Assembly (NCBI GenBank): GCA_016714125.1
Contig: JADJNX010000005.1
Location: 124,001-188,000 of the forward strand
Reading direction: 5' to 3'
DNA: 64,000 nt
From: Ignavibacteriales bacterium
Lineage (GTDB): Bacteria; Bacteroidota; Ignavibacteria; Ignavibacteriales; Ignavibacteriaceae
Position numbers and translations under genes: made by a program. Position 1 is the stretch's first letter. Each line of letters opens with the position of its first letter. A model generated the notes under the pieces. It had not been told where the DNA came from. It was given only the letters and a program-made list of their open reading frames with translations, and did not search any database. This document shows positions 47,515 to 57,769 of this stretch, one piece after another.

Positions 47515-48849
47515 ATGATTGCTCCCAAAAAATTAGCTATACTTGTTGGTGGTGGACCTGCTCCCGGAATCAACAGTGTGATAAGTAGTGCCACTATCAG
47601 AGCGGCAGTTGAAGGTATTGATGTAATTGGTATAAAAGATGGTTTCCAGTGGATTATGGAAGGTGAGATAGGTCACTGTCAGAGCCTGAGTATTGATGAT
47701 GTTTCAAGAATCCATTTCCGTGGTGGCTCTTTTATCGGTATTTCAAGAGCAAATCCAACAAAAAATAAAAAACACCTCGAAAACACAGTTACTTCACTTT
47801 TAAGATTAAATGTTGATAAACTTATCACTATTGGTGGTGACGACACAGCATTTTCTGCAATGAAAGTTGAAGAGATGGCTGCCGGGAGGATCAGAGTTGT
47901 GCACGTTCCAAAAACCATAGACAACGATCTTGATCTTCCACATGGTATTCCAACATTTGGATTTCAGACGGCAAGACACATTGGTGTTGAGATAGTTAAA
48001 AACCTGATGGTTGATGCACAAACAACTTCCAGATGGTATTTTGTTGTAACTATGGGTAGAAAAGCAGGGCATCTTGCTTTAGGAATTGGAAAAGCTGCGG
48101 GTGCCACACTTAGTCTAATTCCCGAAGAGTTTCCAAGCACAACCATTAAACTGAATCATGTTATTGATATTTTGGTTGGCGCCATCATAAAACGAGTAAG
48201 TTATGGTAAAATGGATGGGGTTGCAATTCTTGCCGAGGGGCTTGTTGAACATCTTGATCCAAACGATCTCATCGCTTTAGGTGAAGTTGAGAGGGATGCT
48301 CATGATAACCTAAGGATTGCTGAAGTGAATGTTGGTGAAATTTTAAAAGCCAAAGTTCAGGAGAGACTAAAAGAATATGGTCTTAAAGTTACCGTGGTTG
48401 CGAAAAATATCGGTTATGAATTAAGATGTGCCGATCCAATCCCTTTTGATATGGAATATACTCGCGATCTCGGATATTCAGCCGCACAATTCATCTTAAA
48501 TGGTGGAAATGCTGCAATGGTTTCAATCCAGGGTGGCAAGTTTGTCCCACTATTCTTTAAAGATATTCTTGATCCAAAAACCAAAAAGACCAAGATTAGA
48601 ATGGTTGATCCGTCAAACGAATCGTTCCTAATAGCAAGACGATATATGCTTCGTTTGAGCAGTTCTGATTTTGAAGATCCACATGAACTTGCAAAATTTG
48701 CAGCAACATGCGGAATCTCCCTTGACGAATTCACAAAAAGATTCCACTACATTATTGAAAATGATATGCTTTATAAACATATCAAAGAGGGGAATGTTTC
48801 GCTCACCGGAACGGGTGATGGAGATCAATCCTTTCAGATACAAGAATAG
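47515..48849 (+). CDS. pfp: 6-phosphofructokinase, PPi-type signature
   Basis: Phosphorylates fructose-6-phosphate. It opens LAILVGGGPAPGINSVISS; core motifs are LITIGGDDTAFSAMKVEEM (~103-121) and VVHVPKTIDNDLDLP, with MGRKAGHLALGIG for substrate binding. The two phosphoryl-donor positions read Asp (GGDD) and Lys (PKTIDND), where ATP enzymes have Gly and Gly; this is the signature of PPi-dependent enzymes. At 444 residues it is longer than ATP-PFK (~320). It is 3 nt from the following SDR gene. Confidence 0.88.
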   Translation: MIAPKKLAILVGGGPAPGINSVISSATIRAAVEGIDVIGIKDGFQWIMEGEIGHCQSLSIDDVSRIHFRGGSFIGISRANPTKNKKHLENTVTSLLRLNVDKLITIGGDDTAFSAMKVEEMAAGRIRVVHVPKTIDNDLDLPHGIPTFGFQTARHIGVEIVKNLMVDAQTTSRWYFVVTMGRKAGHLALGIGKAAGATLSLIPEEFPSTTIKLNHVIDILVGAIIKRVSYGKMDGVAILAEGLVEHLDPNDLIALGEVERDAHDNLRIAEVNVGEILKAKVQERLKEYGLKVTVVAKNIGYELRCADPIPFDMEYTRDLGYSAAQFILNGGNAAMVSIQGGKFVPLFFKDILDPKTKKTKIRMVDPSNESFLIARRYMLRLSSSDFEDPHELAKFAATCGISLDEFTKRFHYIIENDMLYKHIKEGNVSLTGTGDGDQSFQIQE

Positions 48850-48852
48850 AGA

Positions 48853-49554
48853 ATGAACAGAGAGATACTTGTCTTTGGCAGTCGTGGCGATTTAGGTTCC
48901 GGTGTAGTTGAACAAATAAGACTCGCAGGATTCAACAAAATCTGGCTTTTTGGCTCCCGTTTTGACGGTGATCCAAAACAGAATGAAGAATGGGTGGTTG
49001 TTTCCGACCTCTCAATTGAAAAAAATGTTAAAGACGCTTTTAAAAACATAGTTCCGGTCAGGGACAAGTTTCTCTTTTTATTTAGTGCCGTTGGTGGTTT
49101 TTTAGGTGGGAAGGAAATTGATGATACATCAATTGATGACCTCGATAAAATGCTCACAATGAATCTTAAAACCAATTTTAATATTCTTAAAGAATTTAAA
49201 AAACTTGCTGCCAAATCAGCCGGCAGTTCTGCAATCTTTACATCCGCCATGACAGCCTTTACAGGTGAATCAGGAAAATCCGCATATGGAGCATCAAAAG
49301 CGGCACTTTCTTATTTGGTTGAGACAGCCTCGGAAGAGGGTAAATCAATCAACATGAGTGTAAATGCAATCGCTCCATTTATACTTGATACTCCTAAGAA
49401 CAGGAGTTGGGTACCAAAAGCCGAACATGAAACTTTGATAAAGCCGACTGAGGTTGGTGAGCTTATCCTGTCACTCTTTGATAACTTCCATTTTATATCC
49501 GGAAACATCATTAAACTGCGTTACCGTTTCCCAATTGGTAACATCCAATCATAG
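48853..49554 (+). CDS. Short-chain dehydrogenase/reductase
   Basis: A Rossmann-fold oxidoreductase. The N-terminal cofactor motif ILVFGSRGDLGSGVVEQI (~5-22) varies from TGxxxGxG. Then come LFSAVGGFLGG (in place of NNAG), the serine region SSAIFTSAMTAFTGESG and the active-site SAYGASKAAL (YxxxK). It ends NIIKLRYRFPIGNIQS, 233 residues. The first-motif change may affect NAD(P) preference. Substrate unknown; co-transcribed with pfp. Confidence 0.85.
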   Translation: MNREILVFGSRGDLGSGVVEQIRLAGFNKIWLFGSRFDGDPKQNEEWVVVSDLSIEKNVKDAFKNIVPVRDKFLFLFSAVGGFLGGKEIDDTSIDDLDKMLTMNLKTNFNILKEFKKLAAKSAGSSAIFTSAMTAFTGESGKSAYGASKAALSYLVETASEEGKSINMSVNAIAPFILDTPKNRSWVPKAEHETLIKPTEVGELILSLFDNFHFISGNIIKLRYRFPIGNIQS

Positions 49555-49570
49555 AAACTCAGGAGACTGA

Positions 49571-50203
49571 ATGAATTCGTTGACATCAATGTATATCGAC
49601 GGTGGTGATTTTATGCACCCGATACTTCTCGTTTTTATTCTGGGGCTGATTTTCAGTTTCGAAAGATTATATACCCTTCGGAAATCGAAAATAAACACCA
49701 AATCTTTTGTTGAAAAAGTAACCCGCACCATAAATGAGCAGGGGATTGACGAAGCAAAAGCGGTTTGCGAAAAAACTCCCGGTTCTGTCTCATCTGTTTT
49801 TCATGCAGGGCTTCAGCGATACGATGAAGGATTGGATTCGGTTGAAAAAGCAATAATGACTTACGGCGGGATTGAAACAGGTTTTCTTGAAAAAGGATTG
49901 ATCTGGATTTCACTCTTCATCGCCCTTGCTCCCATGCTTGGATTTACCGGAACAGTTCAAGGAATGATTGAGGCATTTGAAGCCATCAAAGAAGCAAATC
50001 AGATTTCTCCTGCAATTGTTGCCGGAGGTATCGCAAAGGCTTTAATAACAACACTTTTTGGACTTGTAGTTGCCATGATACTTCAAGTGTTTTACAACTT
50101 TTTTGTTGCTAAAATTGATGGTATTATTTCTGATATGGAAGAGAGTTCCGTGCAACTGATCGACAGTTTGTATACTCACAAACAAAAAACAGAAAATAAA
50201 TGA
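49571..50203 (+). CDS. exbB: ExbB/TolQ-type proton channel
   Basis: Three membrane helices: HPILLVFILGLIFSFERLY, LIWISLFIALAPMLGFTGTVQGMIEAF, and ALITTLFGLVVAMILQVFYNFF. The GFTGTVQGMIEAF and GGIAKALITTLFGL motifs are standard for the MotA/TolQ/ExbB family. With ExbD it uses the proton gradient to energise TonB, and so receptors such as the one at 3151. Length 210 residues. The stop overlaps the exbD start (ATGA). Confidence 0.92.
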   Translation: MNSLTSMYIDGGDFMHPILLVFILGLIFSFERLYTLRKSKINTKSFVEKVTRTINEQGIDEAKAVCEKTPGSVSSVFHAGLQRYDEGLDSVEKAIMTYGGIETGFLEKGLIWISLFIALAPMLGFTGTVQGMIEAFEAIKEANQISPAIVAGGIAKALITTLFGLVVAMILQVFYNFFVAKIDGIISDMEESSVQLIDSLYTHKQKTENK

Positions 50204-50725
50204 GCTTAATCAGGCGCCGCCGAAAGGAACTTCCTGAAGTTCCTCTGGCTTCAATGTCTGACATCGCTTTTTTTGCTCCTGATTTTCTTCATTGTTGCAG
50301 CAACCATTGACAGTGAAACGGGACTTGGACTCACTTTACCCGAGTATAAGCCTGATGAAGCACCCTCCCAGGTTGAAAAATCACGCGTAACAGAAATAAA
50401 AATTTTCCCGGACTCTCTTCTTTTAAATGGCAAACCTTCAGATCCTGGCTCGATAGCAGAGATGGTTTCCACCCGTGCAAAAGAGAGCATAAATCTATCA
50501 GGAGAAGAAAAATATCTGGTACTTATCCTTTCTGCCACATCCACCAAATATCTTAAGTATATAGAAGTGTTGGATCAGGTAAAAATGGCTTACCGGTCAG
50601 TTCAGGATGACTATTCTCGAACCAAATACGGAACTGTTTTTAAAGTATTGGATGAGACCCAAAAAGCCGAAGTTATAGAAAAAGTGCCTGTCCTAATTTC
50701 CATTGGAGAAATAAAAAATAAATGA
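50200..50725 (+). CDS. exbD: ExbD/TolR family protein, first copy (one frameshift)
   Basis: The start at 50200 overlaps exbB. The N-terminal cytosolic part (RRRRKELPEVPLASMSDI) leads to a single membrane helix with the essential Asp. One T too many in the 7-T run near 50263-50269 breaks it; corrected, it reads AFLLLIFFIVAATIDSETGL. The periplasmic domain follows (TEIKIFPDSLLLNGKPSD, KYLVLILSATSTKYLKYIEVLDQVK). Length ~174 residues. Confidence 0.9.
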
Positions 50726-51145
50726 TTAGTTTTGCAGGCAAACTTCGACGAAAAAAAGAGGGCAGGGGATACCACTGGCTTCGATGCCTGATATCATTTT
50801 TATACTTCTGCTTTTTTTATGGTTTCAACGGTTCTTAAAGAAGTGGATGTAAAAGTGGAATTTGACCTTCCATCCACATCAACTGCCGAAAAGTTTGACA
50901 ACCGGAGACTCACAGCCCATGTTTTTGTTGGAAGGGATGAAAGAATTCAGATCAACGACATGTTGGTTACCCTCTCTGAAGTGAAGGAGAAAATGGAAAT
51001 AGTTCGATCCCGTGTGAGTGGTGTCGTGGTTATGCTAAGAGTGGATAAAAACGTTTCAATGGACCTCGTAAACAAAGTTCAGATTGAACTTCGCAAAGCA
51101 AAATGTTTGCGAGTCAATTATATTTCAACCCAAAAATCAAATTGA
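50722..51145 (+). CDS. exbD: ExbD/TolR family protein, second copy (about two frameshifts)
   Basis: The start overlaps the first exbD stop (ATGA). Repairing small shifts near 50755-50765 (A/G runs) and in the T run near 50812-50818 gives GIPLASMPDIIFILLLFFMVSTVLKEVDVKV, the usual ExbD helix with its Asp. The periplasmic part is DNRRLTAHVFVGRDERIQIND. Length ~141 residues. Two ExbD paralogues behind one ExbB are common in Bacteroidota. Confidence 0.88.
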
Positions 51146-51154
51146 GAATTCACC

Positions 51155-51604
51155 ATGAATCTAAAAGAAAAAATTAACGAAGAACTAAAAACTGCCATGA
51201 AAAGTGGTGATAAACTTCGTTTGGAAACCATCAGATCAATCAGAGCCACCATTTTGGAGTATGAAAAAAGCGGGAAAGGTGAACTGAATAATGAAACTGA
51301 AGAGTTTAATATTTTAAATTCAGCCGCCAAAAAAAGAAAAGAAGCTTCAGATATATACAAAGCTGCCAACAGAATTGACCTCTATGAGAAGGAAGAAAGT
51401 GAACTTAAAATCATTATGGAATTTCTTCCAAAACAGTTAACGGCAGAAGATATTTTTCAGAAAGTAACTGAAGTAGCTGCAGCAAACTCCATCGAAAAGG
51501 GGGGAGAGTTCAGCAAACTTATGCCTGCTGTGATGCGTGAATTAAAAGGGAAAGCCGATGGCTCCCTGATAAAAAAATCAGTTGAAGATTTTCTGCGCGG
51601 ATAA
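51155..51604 (+). CDS. yqeY: GatB/YqeY domain protein
   Basis: A 149-residue helical protein of the YqeY family, related to the tRNA-binding tail of GatB. It opens LKEKINEELKTAMKSGDKLRLETIRSIRATI and has ELKIIMEFLPKQLTAEDI and KGGEFSKLMPAVMRELKGKADG. Proposed to act near Glu/Asp-tRNA amidation, but its role is not settled. It is packed 9 nt after the second exbD and 3 nt before cvpA. Confidence 0.92.
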   Translation: MNLKEKINEELKTAMKSGDKLRLETIRSIRATILEYEKSGKGELNNETEEFNILNSAAKKRKEASDIYKAANRIDLYEKEESELKIIMEFLPKQLTAEDIFQKVTEVAAANSIEKGGEFSKLMPAVMRELKGKADGSLIKKSVEDFLRG

Positions 51605-51607
51605 AAA

Positions 51608-52129
51608 TTGAACTGGATCGACATTGTTGTAATTCTTCTCACCGGTGCCTCTTTTTATCTCGGGTACAAAGAGGGATTTATTAAAAAAGTATTTGATATT
51701 GTCGGTTTTTTCCTCGGCATTTTTCTTGCTATTAAATTTGCAGGGGCAATTGGCGGAGTATATCAAAGTCTGTTGGGTGTTGCCGAAGGTTCCGCCGGAA
51801 TTATCGGTGGGGTGACGATTTTCATTTTCTTTCAGATTTTGACTGCAATTATTGTTAAAGCCACAAAGATTCACGATAAAGTGGATCATCTGCTTAATAA
51901 AATAGTGGGTGGGTTTATTGGTGCAACTCAAGTGATTATATTCCTGAGTGCGATTTTCTTTTTTGCCTCGAAGCTCTCTTTCCCGTCAGAAACCACCACA
52001 AAAGGGTCATTTCTTTACAAAACTGTGGTTGGTGTGTTACCCGGTATTATTGATCTGATAGTTCCTTCCAAAACCCCCGGTTCGGTAAAAAAAGGAACAC
52101 ACACAAAAGAACCGATAGAAAAAAAATAG
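51608..52129 (+). CDS. cvpA: CvpA family membrane protein
   Basis: A TTG start at 51608 fits the dense gene packing. Four hydrophobic helices, opening NWIDIVVILLTGASFYLGYKEGF (the conserved CvpA helix with GxxxGF), then IVGFFLGIFLAIKFAGAI and IVGGFIGATQVIIFLSAIFFFA. Length 173 residues. CvpA proteins are linked to colicin V export in E. coli and to envelope homeostasis. It ends directly before the mutS2 ATG; cvpA-mutS2 is a common pairing. Confidence 0.85.
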   Translation: MNWIDIVVILLTGASFYLGYKEGFIKKVFDIVGFFLGIFLAIKFAGAIGGVYQSLLGVAEGSAGIIGGVTIFIFFQILTAIIVKATKIHDKVDHLLNKIVGGFIGATQVIIFLSAIFFFASKLSFPSETTTKGSFLYKTVVGVLPGIIDLIVPSKTPGSVKKGTHTKEPIEKK

Positions 52130-54476
52130 ATGTTTGATTCAAATAAACTTGAATTTAATAAGATATTAAGTCATATCGGCAAATTCTGTTACACATCAAA
52201 GGGGAAAGAGCATGTAAATTCTTTAGTGCCTCTTCAAACCATAACAGAAATTCTTCTCGAGGGTAAATATGTAACGCAGGCCCGCGATTTGATAAATGAA
52301 GCCGGGTACCCTCCAATTGCCGGAATAAATGATCCCTTAAGAGACCTACACCTTTCAAAAAATTGAAGGTGCTGTGCTTACCGCAAGGTCGGTTTTTAAT
52401 ATATTTGAGTTGGCTATCTGCTCTGCTCAATTAAAATCCTATCTGGTAAACAACAGGACCATGGCTCCTGAATTAGCCGATTTCGCAACATTTTTGTTTG
52501 AAGATAAACTCTTTGAACGTTACATTTCCACAATATTTGACAGTTCGGGAGAGATTAAGGACACAGCAAGCAAAACTCTTCAAAGTCTCAGGAAAGAGAT
52601 CAGGGAGGTCGGAAGAGTTACGCAGGTTTGTTAGCAAAATTGCCAAAGACCTCACAGATAAGGATCTCTCGCGAGACAATTATTTAACTCTGAGGGATGG
52701 GCGACTTGTAGTTCCTGTAAAAGCTGAATACAAACGACAATTAAAAGGGATTATTCATTCAGAATCCTCAACAGGGCAAACTGTTTACATTGAGCCTGAA
52801 GAAACTCTTCATTTAAATAATGAAATAGTCTCTTTAAATTTTGCTGAAAAAAGGGAGATTGAAAGAATCCTTAAAGAAGTAACTCATCGGATCAGAAATA
52901 ATTATGATGATCTTCTTTTAAGTCTCGAGACTGTTACCCGTCTTGATTCGATCTTTGCAAGAGGGAATTACTCTATTGAGATTGTTGGTAATTTCCCCAG
53001 ATTTGAAGAATCTGAGCCGATTAATATTTATGGCGGCAGGCATCCACTGTTAGTCATTAGAAATGGATTAAAAATACCGTTCCTTTCAACCTGTCGGTAA
53101 AGGCTGGCAATCTCCTCATCATTACAGGACCAAATGCGGGTGGGAAAACTGTCCTTATAAAAGTGTCGGTTTTACGGCGCTGATGGCTCAGTCAGGTATC
53201 CACATTCCGGCAGGAATTGATACAAATCTGCATAAATTTGATAAGATACTTGTAGATATTGGAGATTCACAATCGATAGATGATGACCTGAGTACATTTA
53301 GTTCTCATCTGTCAAACATCAAAAGAATAATTGATGAAGCTGATGAGTCTTCTCTGGTATTACTTGATGAGATTGGAACCGGAACCGACCCTGACTCAGG
53401 AGCTGCGATTTCAAGAGCAGTGCTAATGACTCTGCACAACAAGGAGAGTATGGTATTTTGTACAACTCATCTATCTGCATTAAAAGCTCTCGCGACCGAA
53501 ATGCCCGGATTTTATAATGCTTCGATGAGTTTTGATACTGATGAGCTTAAACCTACATATCTTTTTCGGCAGGGGATTCCCGGTTCAAGTTATGCATTTG
53601 AAATTATGATGCGTCTCGGATTTGATAAATCGTTTATAGATGGTGCAGCAAATTATGTTGAGGATGTGAGTGCCGGGCTCGAAAAGATACTTTTAGAAGT
53701 TGAGCAAAGGGAGCAGGAGTTAAATAAAAAACTTGACCACTTTGAGCGGGAAAATACCCGACTTACGGGGCTTTCAAATCTTTATGCAAAAAAGATTAAA
53801 GAACTTGATAAAGAGAAAAATAAAATTCTCAGAGATGCTAAAGAAAATGCATCCAAATTTATAGAAGAGTCGAATAAAGAGATTCAAAAAGTAATAAAAG
53901 ACATTAAAGAGACTCAAGCTTCAAAAGAATCGTCAAAATCGGCATCCACTAAAGTTGACAATCTCAAAAAGGAGCTTAAAAATCTGACCGTCAAGCCTGT
54001 TCAAGAGGAAGACGAAGTCGATTCGTTAATTGAGATAGGGGATACAGTCAGAATTAGAGAGTCAGAAACTTATGGCGAGGTTATTGAGATAACTCCTGAC
54101 AAGAAAAAATCTGATAATTTCCACAGGGCCCTTAAAAATTTCTGTGAAGATGGTTGATTGTGCAAAAGTCTCCCGAAGGGAACAGAGAAAAGAGCAAAGA
54201 AAGAGCGCAAAATTCGAAATCTACTCAGATGTCAGTTATAAACTTGATATAAGGGGAGAAAGAGCAATTGAAATTGAAAATAAAGTTGAACGGTTCATTG
54301 ATGATGCTTATATTGCAAGCTTGAATCGTGTCGAAATAATTCATGGAAAAGGAACAGGTGCTCTTAAAAAAGTGGTTCGTGAATTGCTCTCAAAACATCC
54401 TAAAGTAAAGAATTTTTATTTTGCTCCGGTTGAGGCCGGTGGTGAAGGTGTTACTATCATCGAATTTTTGGAGTAG
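52130..54476 (+). CDS. mutS2: MutS2 ATPase/endonuclease (five or six frameshifts)
   Basis: MutS-family protein acting on recombination intermediates or stalled ribosomes. It starts MFDSNKLEFNKILSHIGKF. Frame segments 52130-52366, 52374-52634, to 53100, 53183-54157 and 54144-54476 follow each other in homologous order. The core has TLRDGRLVVPVKAEYKRQLKG, GQTVYIEPEETLHLNNEI, Walker A ITGPNAGGKTVLIK and LVLLDEIGTGTDPDSGAAI. A C-terminal Smr domain (KLDIRGERAIEIENKVERF, EIIHGKGTGALKKVV) is complete. Repaired length ~782 residues. Breaks lie at small homopolymers. Confidence 0.93.
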
Positions 54477-55979
54477 ATGTTGTATTTTAATAAAATTCTG
54501 ATTGCCAATCGTGGTGAAATTGCCGTTCGGATAATCCGTGCAGCAAGGGAAATGGGTATCGGGTCGGTTGCTGTTTTTTCAGATCCCGATAAAAGTGCTC
54601 TCCATGTCAAATATGCTGATGAGTCTTATCCCCTGAATGGTATCTCTGCCACGGATACTTATCTTAATATCCCCAAACTGCTTGAAATTGCCAAAATATC
54701 AGGTGCCGAAGCGGTACATCCAGGATACGGGTTTTTATCCGAAAGAGCACATTTTATAACAGCAGTTGAAGAAGCAGGACTTGTTTTCATCGGACCTTCC
54801 GCAAATTCGGTTGAGATGATGGGGAGTAAAACGGGTGCAAGACAGATAATGAAAAAGAACAGAGTTCCTTTTGTCCCCGGAACAACCGAACCTGTTGAAG
54901 CTGTAGAGGAAGCAACTGCGTTTGCTTCAAAAATAGGATATCCCATACTCATAAAGGCATCCGCCGGTGGGGGAGGCAAAGGGATGAAAAAAGTTTATAG
55001 TGATAGTGAGATGGAAGAAGCATTTTTTTCCGCTAAAAGGGAAGCACTTTCAGCATTTGGTGAAAGTGCAGTTTATATCGAAAAATTTATTGAGAATCCA
55101 AAACATATTGAAGTTCAGATTCTTGGGGATAAATTTGGCAATTATGTACATGTATTTGAACGGGAATGTTCTGTACAAAGAAGACATCAGAAAATAATTG
55201 AAGAAGCTCCATCACCGGTGATGGACAGTCACACTCGCAAAAAGATTACTGAAACTGCTCTTAATGCAGCCAAAGCCTGCAACTATTACAATGCAGGAAC
55301 AATCGAATTGTTGATGGATGAGAAGAAAAATTTCTATTTTCTTGAGATGAACACAAGACTTCAGGTGGAACATCCTGTTACAGAATTGATCTCGGGAATT
55401 GATTTAGTGAAAGAGCAGATTAAGATTGCTGCCGGAGAAAAATTATCCTTTTCACAAAAAGATCTCAAACTGACAGGGCATGCAATCGAATGTCGAATCT
55501 ACGCCGAAGACCCTGACAATAATTTTTTACCTTCTACAGGAAGGATTACATTCCAAAGACTTCCAACCGGACCCGGTGTAAGGGTGGATGAGGGAATTGA
55601 AGCCGGATCAGATGTTACGATGTATTATGATCCAATGTTGAGTAAAGTGATAGTTCACGGAAGCGACCGTCACTCAGCAGTCGAAAGGATGAAAATTGCC
55701 CTCTCATCTTACTCAATTACGGGTGTTCAGACAAATTTATCTGTTTTATTGTGGTTATTGAATAACGATTCTTTTTTAAGTGGAAAATATTCCATAAATT
55801 TGTTAGATAACGAGTTTTTTCCTTTGGTTCCGGGGAAATGGAAAGAATGTATCTGTGAAGAAATCGAGGATGCTGCAACAGCTTTTGCCGCAATATTAAG
55901 GGACCATACTCGAAACAGTTCAAACAATGTCAGATTAAATGAGGTAATGCTGGAAAATAATTGGTGCAACGAAGAGTAA
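54477..55979 (+). CDS. accC: Biotin carboxylase subunit of an acyl-CoA carboxylase
   Basis: ATP-grasp enzyme that carboxylates biotin. It opens KILIANRGEIAVRIIRAAREMGI. The ATP lid is ASAGGGGKGMKKVYSD, and KHIEVQILGDKFGNYVHVFERECSVQRRHQK and MNTRLQVEHPVTELISGIDLV are canonical. At 500 residues it exceeds the ~450 of E. coli AccC, with the C-terminal helical tail seen in acetyl/propionyl-CoA carboxylase alpha chains. It is followed by its biotin carrier; no carboxyltransferase is in the window. Confidence 0.94.
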   Translation: MLYFNKILIANRGEIAVRIIRAAREMGIGSVAVFSDPDKSALHVKYADESYPLNGISATDTYLNIPKLLEIAKISGAEAVHPGYGFLSERAHFITAVEEAGLVFIGPSANSVEMMGSKTGARQIMKKNRVPFVPGTTEPVEAVEEATAFASKIGYPILIKASAGGGGKGMKKVYSDSEMEEAFFSAKREALSAFGESAVYIEKFIENPKHIEVQILGDKFGNYVHVFERECSVQRRHQKIIEEAPSPVMDSHTRKKITETALNAAKACNYYNAGTIELLMDEKKNFYFLEMNTRLQVEHPVTELISGIDLVKEQIKIAAGEKLSFSQKDLKLTGHAIECRIYAEDPDNNFLPSTGRITFQRLPTGPGVRVDEGIEAGSDVTMYYDPMLSKVIVHGSDRHSAVERMKIALSSYSITGVQTNLSVLLWLLNNDSFLSGKYSINLLDNEFFPLVPGKWKECICEEIEDAATAFAAILRDHTRNSSNNVRLNEVMLENNWCNEE

Positions 55980-56479
55980 TGCCCGACTATTTTGTCGATA
56001 TAAACAAAAAAGAAAAATCTGTCCGCTTTACCGCTCCTGGTGAGATTGAGATAGATGGAAGATTATATCATTACCGTATTGAAGAGATAAATGAGAATTA
56101 TTATTTACTCCGGCTCAACAACAAAGTTTACAAAATAAACAAAGTTTTAGGAGACAAAAGCAATTCTCTGATTTTAATCGAGGGAAAATATTTTGAAATT
56201 GAAGTGAGAACCAATCTGGAACAAAAAGCCCGCCAGGTTCTCTCCAATGTAAAACAGAAAAGCCACCACTCATTGATCAAATCACCTATGCCCGGGATGG
56301 TTCTTAAAATTAAGAAGAATGCCGGGGATGAGGTTGCTCAAGGCGAATCCATTATGATTCTCGAAGCGATGAAAATGGAAAACGATATCAAATCCCCATT
56401 CAGCGGAGTTATCAAAGACATTTATGTTGATGAAGGCTCGGCAGTAGAAAAAGGAGCAAAATTATTTTTAATTGGTTAA
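55979..56479 (+). CDS. accB-like: Biotin carboxyl carrier protein
   Basis: The start overlaps the accC stop (TAATG at 55977-55981); an upstream in-frame ATG at 55961 is inside accC. The C-terminal ~75 residues are a biotinyl domain: IKSPMPGMVLKIKKNAGDEV and MILEAMKMENDIKSPFSG with the biotinyl lysine in EAMKM. The N-terminal half resembles the linker domain of propionyl-CoA-type carboxylases. ~166 residues. It would be biotinylated by BirA (40203-40979). Confidence 0.92.
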   Translation: MPDYFVDINKKEKSVRFTAPGEIEIDGRLYHYRIEEINENYYLLRLNNKVYKINKVLGDKSNSLILIEGKYFEIEVRTNLEQKARQVLSNVKQKSHHSLIKSPMPGMVLKIKKNAGDEVAQGESIMILEAMKMENDIKSPFSGVIKDIYVDEGSAVEKGAKLFLIG

Positions 56480-56507
56480 TCAATAATTATTTTATCCGGG
56501 AGGTACT

Positions 56508-57752
56508 GTGAAAAAATATTTATTCTCTTTTCTGTTTTCTCTTATTATTGGAGGAAATGTAATCGCTGGCGGCTTTCAGTTAAATGAACACGGAGCTAAA
56601 GCGATGGCGATGGGTGGCGCGTTTGCCGGTTTAGCAAACGACCTTTCAGCGTTTTATTTTAATCCCGCGGGTTTAGCGTTTATGAATGGCATCAATGTAT
56701 CAGCAGGAACTGCTCTTATTGCCCCTGCTGCTTCATTTAGAGGACCTTCACCATCTATTCAAGAGACCAAAATGGTGAATCAACTCTTTACACCAAGTCA
56801 TCTCTATTTTTCTTATCAGGTTAATGACAAACTGGTGCTTGGCTTTGGTGCCAACAATCCATTTGGTCTTGGTACCAAATGGGAAGACAATTGGATAGGA
56901 AGATATGTTGCTGTAGTAACCAATCTTAAAGTTTTTAGCTTCAATGCAGTTGCTGCATATAAAGTTATGGACAATCTAAGTGTTGCTGCAGGATTCCAGT
57001 ATAATTATGCTTCCGTTGAGATTACTAAAAAACAAAACCTTGCTCCATTTAACAGTGAAGCCAATGTTGATCTCAAAGGAACTGATAAAGGCGCCATTGG
57101 ATTTATTCTCGGTGCTTTGTGGAAACCAACACTTGATTTCTCTCTCGGCTTGTCCTACAGAAGCCAGGTGAAATATACATTTTCGGGCGATGTTGCTACA
57201 ACAGGTCCTGCACAGGTTGCTGCAAGTCTTCCAAATGCACCAATCGAAGCAAAATTTACCTCTCCTGCACAGTTCACCGGTGGTTTGGCATACAAGTTTA
57301 TGCCTAATTTCGTGGTTACTGCTGACTTCCAGTACATCATGTGGTCAAGTTATGACTATTTAACAGTTACTTATGCCGCAGATGGAAAAACTCTTCTTTC
57401 TTCAGAGAGGCTTTTTGAAGATACATGGATAGCCAGACTTGGAATGGAATACAAATATTCAAAGAGTTTAGCACTTCGTGCAGGTTTTCTGTATGACAGA
57501 AATCCTGTGAAAGACGAATATCTTGACCCGCTTCTTCCAGACGCAAACAGACTCGGCTTTTCAGCCGGTTTAGGTTACAATCTTACTGATGCATTGAGCC
57601 TCGATCTCGCTTATCTTTTCCTCAGGTTTCAGGAAAGAACAATTACCAACTCAAAGATCAACGCTTCCGGCACAACCGGTTTGGTTCCTATGAATGGTAC
57701 TTATAACTCTACTGCAAATCTCTTTTCATTAACTTTTAATTATAAATTTTAA
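56508..57752 (+). CDS. fadL-like: OmpP1/FadL-family outer membrane transporter
   Basis: GTG start at 56508 after CGGGAGG. Signal peptide, then the family opening GGFQLNEHGAKAMAMGGAFAGLANDLSAFYFNPAGLAF. The barrel repeats NNPFGLGTKWEDNWIGRYVAV and ALRAGFLYDRNPVKDEYLDPLLPDANRLGFSAGLGY are FadL-like, ending in a C-terminal beta strand (FSLTFNYKF). Family members take up long-chain fatty acids or aromatic compounds. 414 residues. A lipoprotein GDSL hydrolase follows. Confidence 0.88.
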   Translation: MKKYLFSFLFSLIIGGNVIAGGFQLNEHGAKAMAMGGAFAGLANDLSAFYFNPAGLAFMNGINVSAGTALIAPAASFRGPSPSIQETKMVNQLFTPSHLYFSYQVNDKLVLGFGANNPFGLGTKWEDNWIGRYVAVVTNLKVFSFNAVAAYKVMDNLSVAAGFQYNYASVEITKKQNLAPFNSEANVDLKGTDKGAIGFILGALWKPTLDFSLGLSYRSQVKYTFSGDVATTGPAQVAASLPNAPIEAKFTSPAQFTGGLAYKFMPNFVVTADFQYIMWSSYDYLTVTYAADGKTLLSSERLFEDTWIARLGMEYKYSKSLALRAGFLYDRNPVKDEYLDPLLPDANRLGFSAGLGYNLTDALSLDLAYLFLRFQERTITNSKINASGTTGLVPMNGTYNSTANLFSLTFNYKF

Positions 57753-57769
57753 TCAGGAGGAGACAGATA

